A DNA stretch of 64,000 nt from an uncultured Anaeromusa sp. (GCF_963676855.1 NZ_OY781460.1:620001-684000); one strand, 5' to 3'; shown: positions 37,561 to 47,596, numbered from the stretch's first letter. A program made the numbers and translations. Notes: generated by a model not told the origin, from the sequence alone.

Positions 37561-38235
37561 GTGCGGGTATTGCTTGTAGACGACGACCAAAAACTTTTGG
37601 AGCTGCTAAACGCCTATTTTTTAAAGAATGGCTTTGCTGTTTTGGAAGCAATGAACGGATTAGATGCGTTGGAGTTGGCGCAGCGAGAAGCGCCGGATCT
37701 AATCGTATTGGATTTGATGCTGCCTGGTCTCGATGGCTGGGAGGTATGCCGGAGCCTGCGCAAAACCAGCGATGTGCCTATCTTAATGCTGACAGCCCGG
37801 GACGAAGAAGCGGATCGTTTAATTGGCCTGGAACTGGGGGCGGATGACTATGTGACGAAGCCGTTCAGCCCCCGGGAAGTGGTAGCTCGGGCTAAGGCTA
37901 TTTTGCGGCGCAGCCGCCGAGAAATGCCGACGGAAAATGAACTTCGCCAGGGGCCTTTGGTGATGTTAATGGAACAGCATCGAGTCTTATTGCATGGCAA
38001 AGAACTGGAACTGACGCCGACGGAGTACAAACTGCTGGAAACGCTGGCTGCCAGACCTGGACGGGTTTTTTCCAGGCTCCAGCTGGTGGAACAAGTGCAG
38101 GGCTATGCTTTTGAAGGATACGAGCGTACAGTGGATGCTCATGTCAAGAATTTGCGGCGCAAATTGGGCGAAGAGCAGCAGCTGGTGCAGACTGTATATG
38201 GCGTAGGTTATAAATGGAGCAGTGAAGCGGAATGA
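37561..38235 (+). CDS. OmpR/PhoB-family response regulator
   Basis: This protein of 224 residues has a receiver domain with phospho-Asp D51 (LIVLDLMLPGLDGW), switch residues LTARD and YVTKPF, and a winged-helix C-terminal domain (VDAHVKNLRRKLGE, GVGYKW). The start is GTG at 37561 behind AAGGAGA; TTG 37528 is an alternative. It overlaps the kinase gene by 4 bp. Direct repeats with an 11-bp period, of the kind OmpR-family dimers bind, lie upstream of both flanking membrane-protein genes. Confidence 0.94.
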   Translation: MRVLLVDDDQKLLELLNAYFLKNGFAVLEAMNGLDALELAQREAPDLIVLDLMLPGLDGWEVCRSLRKTSDVPILMLTARDEEADRLIGLELGADDYVTKPFSPREVVARAKAILRRSRREMPTENELRQGPLVMLMEQHRVLLHGKELELTPTEYKLLETLAARPGRVFSRLQLVEQVQGYAFEGYERTVDAHVKNLRRKLGEEQQLVQTVYGVGYKWSSEAE

Positions 38236-39296
38236 ATAGTATTCAATACCGGATTGCCGGCTTGGTGTTTTTGTCTATTACCATAACGGTGGTAGTTTTG
38301 GTTTTTTTGGCGAATTACCAAATGATGCTGCATTTTGAAACGTACTTGTTTATGCAGGGGATGCATGGCGGCGGGCAAGAGGAAGCGTATCTTAACAATA
38401 TCCATGATTCGCTGTTTGGGGTAGGCGCTGTCATGGTCTTTTTCGGGCTGGTGTTTAGTTTTTTTCTGGCCAGAGGCATTACTGAACCGCTGCGGCGATT
38501 GGGAAAAGCCGCAGAAGGCATTGCTGACGGGCGTTATGGAGAAACGGTGCCTGTGGAGAAAAAAGATGAAGTAGGGCAGTTGGCAGAAACATTTAATCAT
38601 ATGTCCTTGTCTTTGAAGGAAGCCATTCAAATGCGGCAGCGGTTCTTGGCCGACGCCGCTCATGAGCTGCGCACGCCTTTGGCGGTCATTCAGGGTAATT
38701 TGGAAGGCATGCTGGACGGCATTGTCCCGGCAGATGAAAAAAACTTATCTTCTTTGCGGGAAGAAGCGCTGCATTTGAATCGCCTGATTCAAGATTTGCG
38801 GGAGTTATCCTTGGCGGAGAACGGGCAGCTTCCGTTGGAAAAAGAAGAGGTGGAACTTCATATTCTTGCAGATCGAGCCGCAGGCATACTGCAGCCATTA
38901 GCCGAGGAAAAGCAAGTGTTGTTGCAGGCTGAAGCAGCAGAAGTGTCGTCCGTACGTTTGGATAAACAACGCATGAACCAGATTATTTATAATTTGCTTA
39001 CCAATGCGCTGCGTCATACGCCTCCTGGCGGACGGGTGACGGTGGCTGTACGACAAGAAACAAGCGAAGTGGTTTTGGCAGTTAGCGATACGGGCGAGGG
39101 CATAGCGCCGGAGCATCTTCCTTATATTTTTGAGCATTTTTACCGGGTGGACGCATCTAGAGACCGTCGCAGCGGCGGTTCCGGCATTGGCTTGGCTATA
39201 GTGCGCCGCTTGGTGGAAGCTCAGGGTGGCAAGGTGACGGTGCAAAGCCGTTTAGGCGAAGGAAGCTGCTTTGAAGTGCGCTTTAAGAAAAGCTGA
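38232..39296 (+). CDS. Sensor histidine kinase with very short external loop
   Basis: This kinase of 354 residues has TM1 (about 7-29), a short outer loop of about 30 residues (MLHFETYLFMQGMHGGGQEE in summary), TM2 (about 61-81), a HAMP domain, phospho-acceptor H144 (DAAHELRTPL), an N-box (QIIYNLLTNALRHTPPGG) and G-boxes (DTGEGI, GSGIGLAIV). The loop is too small for a classic sensor domain, so it may sense within the membrane or through a partner. The loop's Met/His/Gly content, like the tail of the 36918 product, hints at metal or envelope stress, as inference only. Confidence 0.92.
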   Translation: MNSIQYRIAGLVFLSITITVVVLVFLANYQMMLHFETYLFMQGMHGGGQEEAYLNNIHDSLFGVGAVMVFFGLVFSFFLARGITEPLRRLGKAAEGIADGRYGETVPVEKKDEVGQLAETFNHMSLSLKEAIQMRQRFLADAAHELRTPLAVIQGNLEGMLDGIVPADEKNLSSLREEALHLNRLIQDLRELSLAENGQLPLEKEEVELHILADRAAGILQPLAEEKQVLLQAEAAEVSSVRLDKQRMNQIIYNLLTNALRHTPPGGRVTVAVRQETSEVVLAVSDTGEGIAPEHLPYIFEHFYRVDASRDRRSGGSGIGLAIVRRLVEAQGGKVTVQSRLGEGSCFEVRFKKS

Positions 39297-39309
39297 TGGC
39301 CCCAAGGAG

Positions 39310-39415
39310 GGATTACGTTTTACACAGAGTAACAGAGTAAACAGAGGAATCCAGAGAGTTATTTTTAAAACCTTCTCTGGCCGTTCTCTGTTCCGCTGCT
39401 TTCCCTGTGTTTTAT
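39310..39415. repeat. CACAGAG dispersed repeat, copy B
   Basis: The left arm is ACACAGAGTAACAGAGTAAA then CAGAGGAATCCAGAG, and the right arm is CTTCTCTGGCCGTTCTCTG then TTCC. The arms are imperfect inverted repeats. It lies just after the kinase stop and before the SHOCT promoter. Confidence 0.75.
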
Positions 39416-39451
39416 TTTTATTTCTTCTTGCATGTGCGGAAGATGTCACAA

Positions 39452-39487
39452 TTTCTTCACCATTTCTTCAAATTCTTTCGCTATACT
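39452..39487 (+). promoter_or_regulatory. Direct-repeat activator box and promoter 2
   Basis: TTTCTTCA at 39452-39459 and again at 39463-39470 (11-bp period), then 11 bases to TATACT (39482-39487). Spacing is identical to the site at 36842-36877. Confidence 0.78.
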
Positions 39488-39518
39488 GAAGATGAAGAAA
39501 AGAAAGGAGGTGCTTCGT

Positions 39519-39773
39519 ATGTGGATGCATGGATTTGGCGGAGGACCTTTGGGATATGTGGGCATGGGCATTGGCATGCTGATGCATGTGCTGGTGTTGG
39601 CGGTGCTGGTACTGTTTGCAGTGTGGCTGTTCCGCTCCTTGAAAGGCGGCTCTGTTACTAAGCATGAGGGAGCGCCAACCAACGCCTTGGAAGTGCTCAA
39701 GCTTCGCTTAGCCAAAGGCGAAATTACTTTGGAAGAGTACCGTGAACGAAAAGATGAATTAGAAAAGGTGTAG
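39519..39773 (+). CDS. Small SHOCT-domain membrane protein
   Basis: This protein of 84 residues has a Gly/Met/His-rich N-terminus (MWMHGFGGGP), one membrane segment (about 18-38) and a C-terminal SHOCT motif (about 55-84, ALEVLKLRLAKGEITLEEY, then KDELEKV). SHOCT motifs occur at the ends of many small envelope proteins and are thought to help oligomerise. The ATG follows AAAGGAGGTG. It is controlled by the direct-repeat promoter shared with 36918. Role unknown. Confidence 0.8.
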   Translation: MWMHGFGGGPLGYVGMGIGMLMHVLVLAVLVLFAVWLFRSLKGGSVTKHEGAPTNALEVLKLRLAKGEITLEEYRERKDELEKV

Positions 39774-39791
39774 CAGCTGTAAGTGTATAAT

Positions 39792-39823
39792 AGGTCCGCG
39801 CCATAAGGCGCGGACCTTCTTTT
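39792..39823 (+). terminator. Terminator after the SHOCT gene
   Basis: AGGTCCGCGCC and GGCGCGGACCT form a perfect 11-bp stem with ATAA loop, followed by TCTTTTA. Confidence 0.85.
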
Positions 39824-39940
39824 ATTGTGGACAATGTCATTAGAACAACAAATTATTAACAAAACTTATATTGTGTTACTGTAAAATATCAGCTATACTA
39901 TGTTCTAACATGAACATAACAAGGAAAGGAAGGCAAAAGG

Positions 39941-40780
39941 ATGGCGCAGAAGCGATGCATGGCGTATTTGGGACCGGAAGGAACCTATAGTGAGGAAGTG
40001 GCTCGTTTTTTAGCAAAAGACGAATGGCGGTTGCAGGGGTTTCCAAGCATTGAAGATGCCATGTGGGCGGTGGCGCAAGGCGAAGCGGATTGCTGTGTCG
40101 TTCCTTTTGAAAACTCCTGGGAAGGCTCCGTCAATGTGACCTTAGATTTGCTGGTACATGAAATGGACCTTTTTATTCAGCAGGATGTGCGCTGGCCAAT
40201 CCGCCATGCGCTATGGGTAGCCCAGACTTGTGAGAAGCCAAACAGCATTTTGTCACATCCTCAGGCCTTGGCGCAGTGCAGGGCTTTTCTAGGACGGCGG
40301 TATCCTCAGGCGGCTCGAATTCCTGTGGTCAGTACCGCAGAAGCAGCACGGCGTGTTGCTTCCGGTGATGGCGACGCGGCCATTGGCAGTTCCCTATTGG
40401 GTGAATTGTATGGTTTAAAATTGCTTGAACAGGGCATTCAGGATGATGAAGGAAATTGCACGCGCTTTGTGCGGCTAGTGAAAGATCCGGTATCCTGCAC
40501 CGGTGGTTCAGTGCAGACTTCTTTGATTTGTCGCATTGACGGTGAAAAACCAGGCAGGCTGTATGAGCTTTTGGCGGAATTTGCCAAAAGAGATGTTAAT
40601 TTAACACGTATTGAGTCACGTCCAGCGCGGACAAAAATGGGTGAATACGTTTTTTTAATGGACATTGATGGAGATGCAGCGCAGCCGAAAATCGCTGAAG
40701 CTATTAAGGCGGTGCAAGATCGTTGTGTGTGGATGAAGAACTTAGGTTCCTACGCGGTGAGCTATGAGGCAAACCAATAA
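39941..40780 (+). CDS. pheA: Prephenate dehydratase
   Basis: This enzyme of 279 residues converts prephenate to phenylpyruvate in phenylalanine synthesis. The PDT domain (about 5-185) starts MAYLGPEGTYSEEVA and contains VPFENSWEGSVNVTLDLL, HPQALAQC and GNCTRFVRL. An ACT domain (about 198-275) has TSLICRIDGEKPGRLYELL and the ESRPARTKMGEYVF phenylalanine-binding word, so feedback inhibition is expected. AAAGGAAGGC precedes the ATG. It is not in an aromatic-amino-acid operon here. Confidence 0.94.
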   Translation: MAQKRCMAYLGPEGTYSEEVARFLAKDEWRLQGFPSIEDAMWAVAQGEADCCVVPFENSWEGSVNVTLDLLVHEMDLFIQQDVRWPIRHALWVAQTCEKPNSILSHPQALAQCRAFLGRRYPQAARIPVVSTAEAARRVASGDGDAAIGSSLLGELYGLKLLEQGIQDDEGNCTRFVRLVKDPVSCTGGSVQTSLICRIDGEKPGRLYELLAEFAKRDVNLTRIESRPARTKMGEYVFLMDIDGDAAQPKIAEAIKAVQDRCVWMKNLGSYAVSYEANQ

Positions 40781-40850
40781 GAAAAGATACATACTATTTT
40801 TATGCAGGGGCACTTGTGATAGATAGAGGAATGAAAGGGGCTAAGGGTAT

Positions 40851-41447
40851 ATGCGAGGAATGGATACGAAAGATCGGATTATGTATGTGGCAATGGACTT
40901 GATTTCAGCGAAAGGATTTCGGGCTGTAACAATTAAGGAAGTGGCCGCAGGCGCTGGCGTTAGTGAGATGACGGTGTTTCGCAAGTTTACCAGCAAAAAG
41001 AACATGTTGATGGAAGCTTTTGACCGTTTTTCGGTTTCTTTTCCATTTCAGGAAATCTTTCAGGACCAATTGACAGGAAATCCGGATATTGATTTGATGA
41101 ATATCTGCAAGGCGCATTATAAACACTTAGAGCATAATCGCCGTTTGATGAATATCTTTTTGAAAGAAGACAACAATATTCCCGAATTGCGGGCTAAAAT
41201 ACGCCAGTTTCCTGTGGAAATGAAAAAGCACCTGATTGCCTATTTCGAGCAAATGCAGAAGGATGGAAAGCTTCCCAAGGATAACGCAGAACTGCAGTAC
41301 AACAGCTTTTCTACCGTCGCGGTAGGGCAATTCTGGTGGCGTATGTTTATCAATGACAACCCAGCGGAGCAGGTTCTGGACAGTGATGTTAATACGGTTC
41401 TGGAATACTCTGTACGCGCCTTTTTACACGGTCTGAAAGCGCAGTAA
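40851..41447 (+). CDS. TetR-family transcriptional regulator
   Basis: This protein of 198 residues has an N-terminal TetR helix-turn-helix (about 7-55; RIMYVAMDLISAKGFRAVTI then KEVAAGAGVSEMTVFRKFTSKKNML) and a helical ligand-binding domain. Its target is unknown. A terminator follows it, and no divergent gene suggests an obvious operator. AAAGGGG precedes the start at 40851; the ATG three codons later (MDTKDR) is also possible. Confidence 0.88.
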   Translation: MRGMDTKDRIMYVAMDLISAKGFRAVTIKEVAAGAGVSEMTVFRKFTSKKNMLMEAFDRFSVSFPFQEIFQDQLTGNPDIDLMNICKAHYKHLEHNRRLMNIFLKEDNNIPELRAKIRQFPVEMKKHLIAYFEQMQKDGKLPKDNAELQYNSFSTVAVGQFWWRMFINDNPAEQVLDSDVNTVLEYSVRAFLHGLKAQ

Positions 41448-41460
41448 GAGATAAGAAGAA

Positions 41461-41506
41461 AGCCGGTTTTACAGGGATAATGCTCGCTGTAAAGCTGGCT
41501 TTTTTG
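41461..41506 (+). terminator. Terminator after the TetR gene
   Basis: AGCCGGTTTTACAG and CTGTAAAGCTGGCT pair (one G-U), followed by six T. Confidence 0.85.
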
Positions 41507-41641
41507 TTGGGAGAATGGGTTATAGTTTGTTCTGTGTTACGTACTTTGCATGTCTATTCAATCTTCTTCTTACTAAGGGTCGTATTTAGGCATTACGACA
41601 GGTATAATAGAGAAAAGACAGTGATAGCGGGAGGAACTACA

Positions 41642-42436
41642 ATGAATTTTAAGATAGGCATTTTGGGGCTGGCTTTTCTACTTCTAACAAGTGCGTCGGC
41701 GGCAGCAGCGCCGGGAGCTCCGGAAATTATGAAGGAAATACAAGTCGATTTAAACCATGACGGCGTAAATGAAACGGTTACGGTCTCCGGTTGTTCTGTG
41801 TATGAAAAAAGCAAATTTCGCATGAACCTGGAACTGTCCATAAAAGATGGCGCTACGCAAAAAATCAGCAAAACCAAAGTGGGTAATGCAGGCTATGAGG
41901 TAGTCTTGGAGACTGTGGAAGTGACCGGCGAAAGCCCTCTAGAAATTTTGGTTTCTGTGGCAACCGGAGCGAATAAAGGTGTGCGCGATTTCCAAATATT
42001 TACGTGGGGAGACAAAGGAATTAAACCCTTATTTACACCGGAAAATCAGCCGGTATTGGAAATAAAAGGCCAATTGGGGCCTGATTTTCAGGCCTTATTG
42101 ACGGAACAATCCAGCGGCGCTCAATTTTACCTGGATGTACAGGCAGGTAAAGAACGTTATGTCAAAGAACAGGTCTATGGTAAAGAAGGAACGATGAAAA
42201 GTAAAATCCTGATACAGGTTGATTCCTTGCCCTTAATTGCGCTACAAGCGGTGGATAAGGACGGAGATGGCACGCAGGAATTGCTATCGACACAAGAGCT
42301 TTTAGAGAGCAGCAGCCGTATTGCCAAAATGACGGCTCTTTGGAAATATCAGAATAAGAAATGGGTTTTACAGCGTGTCGACAGCGATCAACCTATATCC
42401 TTTCAAAAGAAAAAAATAGAGATAGAGAAAAAATAG
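41642..42436 (+). CDS. Secreted protein with Asp-rich calcium-loop-like motifs
   Basis: This protein of 264 residues begins with a signal peptide (MNFKIGILGLAFLLLTSASA, cleavage probably after AAAA near 23). The mature part contains DLNHDGVNE and DKDGDGTQE, loops like those of EF-hand or VCBS/FG-GAP repeat proteins. I do not recognise a named family. CGGGAGGAACT precedes the ATG; the longer frame (41480) is rejected. A TATAAT at 41603-41608 could be its -10. It ends 17 bp before gcvH, so they may be cotranscribed. Confidence 0.65.
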   Translation: MNFKIGILGLAFLLLTSASAAAAPGAPEIMKEIQVDLNHDGVNETVTVSGCSVYEKSKFRMNLELSIKDGATQKISKTKVGNAGYEVVLETVEVTGESPLEILVSVATGANKGVRDFQIFTWGDKGIKPLFTPENQPVLEIKGQLGPDFQALLTEQSSGAQFYLDVQAGKERYVKEQVYGKEGTMKSKILIQVDSLPLIALQAVDKDGDGTQELLSTQELLESSSRIAKMTALWKYQNKKWVLQRVDSDQPISFQKKKIEIEKK

Positions 42437-42453
42437 TCTGGAGGCAGAGGACG

Positions 42454-42828
42454 ATGAATTTTCCGGCAGAATTGTCCTATACGGCGGAGCATCAGTGGGT
42501 GCGGCGAAAAGATGAGAAAACGGTTGTTGTGGGGATTACGGATTTTGCGCAGGCGGAGCTAGGCGACGTGGTATTTGTGGATTTGCCGCAGCTGGGCCGG
42601 AAGGTGAATGCCGGCGACAGCTTGCTTGTGGTGGAATCGGTCAAAGCAATTTCCGACGTCTATGCGCCTGTGACTGGAGAAATTGTCGCTGTGAACGAGG
42701 TCTTGGTTGACGAGCCTGAACTGGTTAATCAGGAGCCTTACGGCAAAGCATGGATGGTTGAAATCTCCATAACCGAAGACCTGCCGTTATTACTGACAGC
42801 GCAGGACTATGAAAAGCAGCTGGGATGA
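42454..42828 (+). CDS. gcvH: GcvH-like lipoyl carrier protein
   Basis: This protein of 124 residues has the H-protein layout: AEHQWVRR near 11, GITDFAQAELGDVVFVDLP and the lipoyl lysine K64 in VVESVKAISD. In the glycine cleavage system it shuttles the aminomethyl group between P, T and L proteins. None of gcvP, gcvT or lpd is nearby, so it may serve a different lipoate-linked task or act with remote genes. TGGAGGCAGAGG precedes the ATG. A strong hairpin follows, then a NifU-like gene. Confidence 0.9.
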   Translation: MNFPAELSYTAEHQWVRRKDEKTVVVGITDFAQAELGDVVFVDLPQLGRKVNAGDSLLVVESVKAISDVYAPVTGEIVAVNEVLVDEPELVNQEPYGKAWMVEISITEDLPLLLTAQDYEKQLG

Positions 42829-42857
42829 GTAAAGGACCGCTTAGGCGGTCCTTTACT
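42829..42857 (+). terminator. Hairpin after gcvH
   Basis: GTAAAGGACCGC and GGCGGTCCTTTAC pair perfectly over a 3- to 4-nt loop. The T-run is short (CTTTACTATA), so termination may be partial and let the next genes be cotranscribed. Confidence 0.65.
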
Positions 42858-42904
42858 ATAGGTATATACCTATGATTATTTGGGGCATAGAAAGGAGCGT
42901 TTCA

Positions 42905-43597
42905 ATGCAGTATTCAGCAGAAGTACAAGGTATGACCTGCGTGGCCCGGGGGGCTAACCATGGTGCGGCGCCCATTCCTCAGGAGGGTGCCTGGACTAAG
43001 GTCAAGGAAGTCAAAGATGTTTGCGGTCTGACGCATGGTGTGGGCTGGTGTGCACCGCAGCAGGGGGCCTGTAAGCTGACTCTCAACGTAAAAAACGGCA
43101 TAATTGAGGAAGCGTTGGTGGAGACGATTGGCTGTTCCGGTATGACCCATTCAGCAGCAATGGCTGCTGAAATTTTGCCTGGTAAGACTATTTTGGAAGC
43201 GCTTAATACGGACTTGGTTTGCGACGCCATTAATACGGCTATGCGAGAGCTGTTTTTGCAGATTGTGTATGGTCGCAGTCAGACGGCATTTTCCGAAAAC
43301 GGCTTACCCGTGGGAGCCGGTCTGGAGGATTTGGGCAAAGGGCTGCGCAGTCAGATTGGCACGATGTACGGTACCCAGGCGAAAGGGCCAAGGTACTTAG
43401 AACTTGCCGAGGGATATGTAACTTCTTTGGCTCTTGACGAGGATGGAGAAGTGATTGGTTATCAGTTTGTACATTTGGGAAAAATGATGGAAATGATTAA
43501 AAAAGGCATGGATGCCAATGAAGCAGTGAAAAAAGCGACTGGCCAATACGGACGTTATAGCGAAGCGGCTCGTTACATTGATCCGCGGCATGAATAG
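42905..43597 (+). CDS. NifU/IscU-like iron-sulfur scaffold-type protein
   Basis: This protein of 230 residues looks like the N-terminal scaffold domain of NifU/IscU but is diverged. Cysteines lie at 12, 40, 49, 56, 77 and 106; GCSGMTHSAAMAA (76-88) resembles the IscU GCG-x-SxASSS loop. It is the usual companion of GGGtGRT proteins, the next gene, 14 bp away. It might build or carry a cluster for a specific client rather than for general use. The ATG at 42905 follows AAAGGAGCG; an earlier frame start is rejected. Confidence 0.75.
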   Translation: MQYSAEVQGMTCVARGANHGAAPIPQEGAWTKVKEVKDVCGLTHGVGWCAPQQGACKLTLNVKNGIIEEALVETIGCSGMTHSAAMAAEILPGKTILEALNTDLVCDAINTAMRELFLQIVYGRSQTAFSENGLPVGAGLEDLGKGLRSQIGTMYGTQAKGPRYLELAEGYVTSLALDEDGEVIGYQFVHLGKMMEMIKKGMDANEAVKKATGQYGRYSEAARYIDPRHE

Positions 43598-43611
43598 GGG
43601 AGGTGTAAATT

Positions 43612-44613
43612 ATGGTGAAATTTGAAGGCTTTGAACGCAGAGAAACAAAATTGCAGCAGTTTCTGCAGCAAGAATCACTGCAGTCGTTAGAGCAAGCCCA
43701 GGAGATTTGTCAGCAGAAGGGTTTAGATATCGCAGCCATCGTTAAAGGCATCCAACCTATCTGTTTTGATAATGCTTGTTGGGCCTATACGCTGGGGGCG
43801 GCGCTGGCGATCCGAAAAGGCTGTACAAAAGCGGCGGCTGCAGCTGAAATTATTGGCGAAGGTCTGCAGGCATTTTGCATTCCCGGCTCTGTGGCGGACA
43901 ACCGTAAGGTTGGTTTAGGCCATGGCCGTTTGGCAGCGATGCTGCTGCGGGAAGAAACAAAGTGCTTCGCTTTTCTGGCAGGCCATGAGTCTTTTGCCGC
44001 GGCAGAAGGCGCTATCGGGATTGCCCGTTCTGCGAACAAGGTGCGTCAAGAGCCGTTGCGTGTCATTTTGAACGGCCTGGGTAAAGACGCGGCGTTGATT
44101 ATATCCCGGGTCAACGGTTTCACGTATGTGCAGACAGCCTTTGATTATGCAGCAGGCAAAGTGGGCATTGTAAGGGAGAAAGCTTACTCGCAGAGTGAGC
44201 GGGCCAAAGTGCGCTGTTATGGTGCGGACGACGTTATGGAAGGCGTCGCGATTATGCATCTGGAGGGAGTAGATATTTCCATTACCGGCAATTCTACGAA
44301 CCCGACCCGTTTCCAGCATCCGGTGGCAGGGACGTATAAGAAAGAACGCCTGGAGCAGGGAAAACGCTATTTTTCCGTGGCTTCCGGCGGTGGCACCGGG
44401 CGTACGTTGCATCCGGATAACATGGCGGCCGGACCGGCTTCGTACGGTATGACAGACACGATGGGACGGATGCACTCGGACGCGCAATTTGCGGGTTCCT
44501 CTTCGGTTCCGGCGCATGTGGAGATGATGGGCCTTATCGGCATGGGCAACAATCCCATGGTCGGCGCCAGCGTGGCCGTAGCCGTAGCCGTTGAAGAGGC
44601 TATGAGCAAGTAG
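43612..44613 (+). CDS. GGGtGRT protein (function unknown)
   Basis: This protein of 333 residues carries the family name motif in FSVASGGGTGRTLHPDN (about 259-275). It is otherwise Ala- and Gly-rich with many conserved blocks (GLGHGRLAAMLLREET, SITGNSTNPTRFQHPV). I know no biochemical role for the family. It follows the NifU-like gene by 14 bp behind GGGGAGGTG, a pairing that suggests an Fe-S-dependent client or partner. Full length. No gene downstream belongs to the set: the next is an MFS transporter. Confidence 0.85.
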   Translation: MVKFEGFERRETKLQQFLQQESLQSLEQAQEICQQKGLDIAAIVKGIQPICFDNACWAYTLGAALAIRKGCTKAAAAAEIIGEGLQAFCIPGSVADNRKVGLGHGRLAAMLLREETKCFAFLAGHESFAAAEGAIGIARSANKVRQEPLRVILNGLGKDAALIISRVNGFTYVQTAFDYAAGKVGIVREKAYSQSERAKVRCYGADDVMEGVAIMHLEGVDISITGNSTNPTRFQHPVAGTYKKERLEQGKRYFSVASGGGTGRTLHPDNMAAGPASYGMTDTMGRMHSDAQFAGSSSVPAHVEMMGLIGMGNNPMVGASVAVAVAVEEAMSK

Positions 44614-44699
44614 AACGGGACTTTGATTCTATTGTTCACCATCATTCGGCTCAAATATCATGGGCTCTATGGCAACTGACATTCGCTGGAGGGCTGGTG

Positions 44700-45860
44700 A
44701 TGAAGATGCATCGCAATGTGATTATTTTGGGTCTAGTCAGTTTTTGTACGGATGTATCCAGTGAAATGCTCTATCCATTGATTCCTCTCTATGTCACAGC
44801 GGTGTTAGGGGCGTCGCCCGCCATTTTGGGTCTTATTGAAGGGGTCGCCGAGAGTCTAGCCAGTTTGCTTAAATTGTTTTCTGGGCGTGTAGCGGATCGT
44901 TTGTCCCGGCGCAAGCCTTTGGCCATTCTCGGTTATGGCTTGTCGGCGGTGGCCAAGGTGTTTTTCATTGTGGCGACAACGTGGACTGGTATTTTAGGGG
45001 GACGCGTCAGCGACCGTTTTGGCAAGGGAATCCGTACGGCTCCCCGGGATGCCTTGATTGCCGATGCCAGCAGTGCTGGTTCACGAGGGAAGGCTTTTGG
45101 GCTGCACCGCGCTATGGATACGGCAGGAGCTGTGCTTGGTATTGGACTTGCCTATTGGTTGTTTACCAGTTATAACGGCGATTACCAGATTGTCTTTTTG
45201 GTAGCTCTGGCGCCAGCTTTTTTAGGCGTAGCGTTGCTGTTTTTGGTGCAGGAAGATGGCCGTTCTGCAGCGCAAAAAGCAAAAGAGCTGGCTTTTTCCT
45301 GGGGGGCCTTGGCACCACAGCTCAAGTATTTTCTCATCATCAGTTTTTTGTTCAATCTCGGTAATTCTTCGAATCAGTTTTTGCTGGTGAGAGCGGGGAC
45401 GCTGGGTTTTTCGGCAGCGGAAGTGATTTTGCTATACTTGCTGATGAATGTCAGCTATTTTTTGCTGTCGTATCCTGCAGGGGTGTTGTCAGATCGTTTG
45501 GGTCGGCGCAGCCTCTTGGCGGGCGGCTATTTACTGTATGGCTTGGTATATCTTGGCTTTGCCATTATCGATAGCTCTTGGCCAGTGGTAGGGCTTTTCA
45601 TCGTATATGGCTTGTATATTGGGATGACGGAAGGCGTGGAAAAGGCGTTGTTGGCGGATATGGCTGTCGAAGGGCAAAAAGCCACGGTGTACGGCTTGCA
45701 TGCGCTTTTAGTGGGTGCTGCCCTGTTGCCGGCGTCCATTTTAGCCGGGTTGCTTTGGGAGCTCTTTGGGGTAGCGGCGCCGTTCTACTTCGGCGGCTGT
45801 CTGGGTCTTTTGGCCGCGGGCGCTCTCTGGCTGGCTTTGCGAGGTATGGAGAAGGCATAG
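44700..45860 (+). CDS. Major facilitator superfamily transporter
   Basis: This protein of 386 residues has about 12 membrane segments and MFS loop motifs GRVADRLSRRKPLA (after TM2) and GVLSDRLGRRSLL (after TM8). The FGKGIRTAPRDALIAD block marks the subgroup often labelled as quinolone- or drug-resistance-like, but the substrate is unknown. CTGGAGGG precedes the ATG at 44700; GTG 44697 is an alternative. It is not obviously linked to the neighbours. Confidence 0.85.
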   Translation: MKMHRNVIILGLVSFCTDVSSEMLYPLIPLYVTAVLGASPAILGLIEGVAESLASLLKLFSGRVADRLSRRKPLAILGYGLSAVAKVFFIVATTWTGILGGRVSDRFGKGIRTAPRDALIADASSAGSRGKAFGLHRAMDTAGAVLGIGLAYWLFTSYNGDYQIVFLVALAPAFLGVALLFLVQEDGRSAAQKAKELAFSWGALAPQLKYFLIISFLFNLGNSSNQFLLVRAGTLGFSAAEVILLYLLMNVSYFLLSYPAGVLSDRLGRRSLLAGGYLLYGLVYLGFAIIDSSWPVVGLFIVYGLYIGMTEGVEKALLADMAVEGQKATVYGLHALLVGAALLPASILAGLLWELFGVAAPFYFGGCLGLLAAGALWLALRGMEKA

Positions 45861-45861
45861 G

Positions 45862-45945
45862 AACGGCACACAGAGTAACAAGAAGGCCAGAGATTATAGA
45901 GTCGCTGGAGTCAAAAAAAACTATAGCCTCTGTTAAAAACAAAAA
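45862..45945. repeat. CACAGAG dispersed repeat, copy C
   Basis: GAACGGCACACAGAGTAAC then AAGAAGGCCAGAG at the left and ATAGCCTCTGTTAAAAAC at the right. The 19-base GAACGGCACACAGAGTAAC is identical to the fragment by noc (13649-13667). Confidence 0.65.
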
Positions 45946-45982
45946 CGCCCCTCGGCTCCGTGGATTGAGCCGAGGGGCGTTT
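45943..45982. terminator. Bidirectional terminator between the MFS gene and glpK
   Basis: AAACGCCCCTCGGCT and AGCCGAGGGGCGTTT are perfectly complementary 15-mers separated by 10 bases. T-runs flank the stem on both sides. It lies between the two converging genes. Confidence 0.9.
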
Positions 45983-46001
45983 AGTTGTGTCTTAGAAGAG
46001 G

Positions 46002-47519
<1,518 letters not shown>

Positions 47520-47535
47520 TTATTAATCCTAAATG

Positions 47536-47567
47536 GAAGGAGACCGGCTGGTTAAAACCGGCCTCCT
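47536..47567 (-). other. Intercistronic hairpin between glpF and glpK
   Basis: AAGGAGACCGGCT and its near complement AAAACCGGCCTCCTT pair strongly, but no T-run follows on the minus strand. It may stabilise or process the glpFK RNA rather than end it. Confidence 0.6.
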
Positions 47568-47596
47568 TAGAACACGCGAAGAAACAGGAGAGCAAA

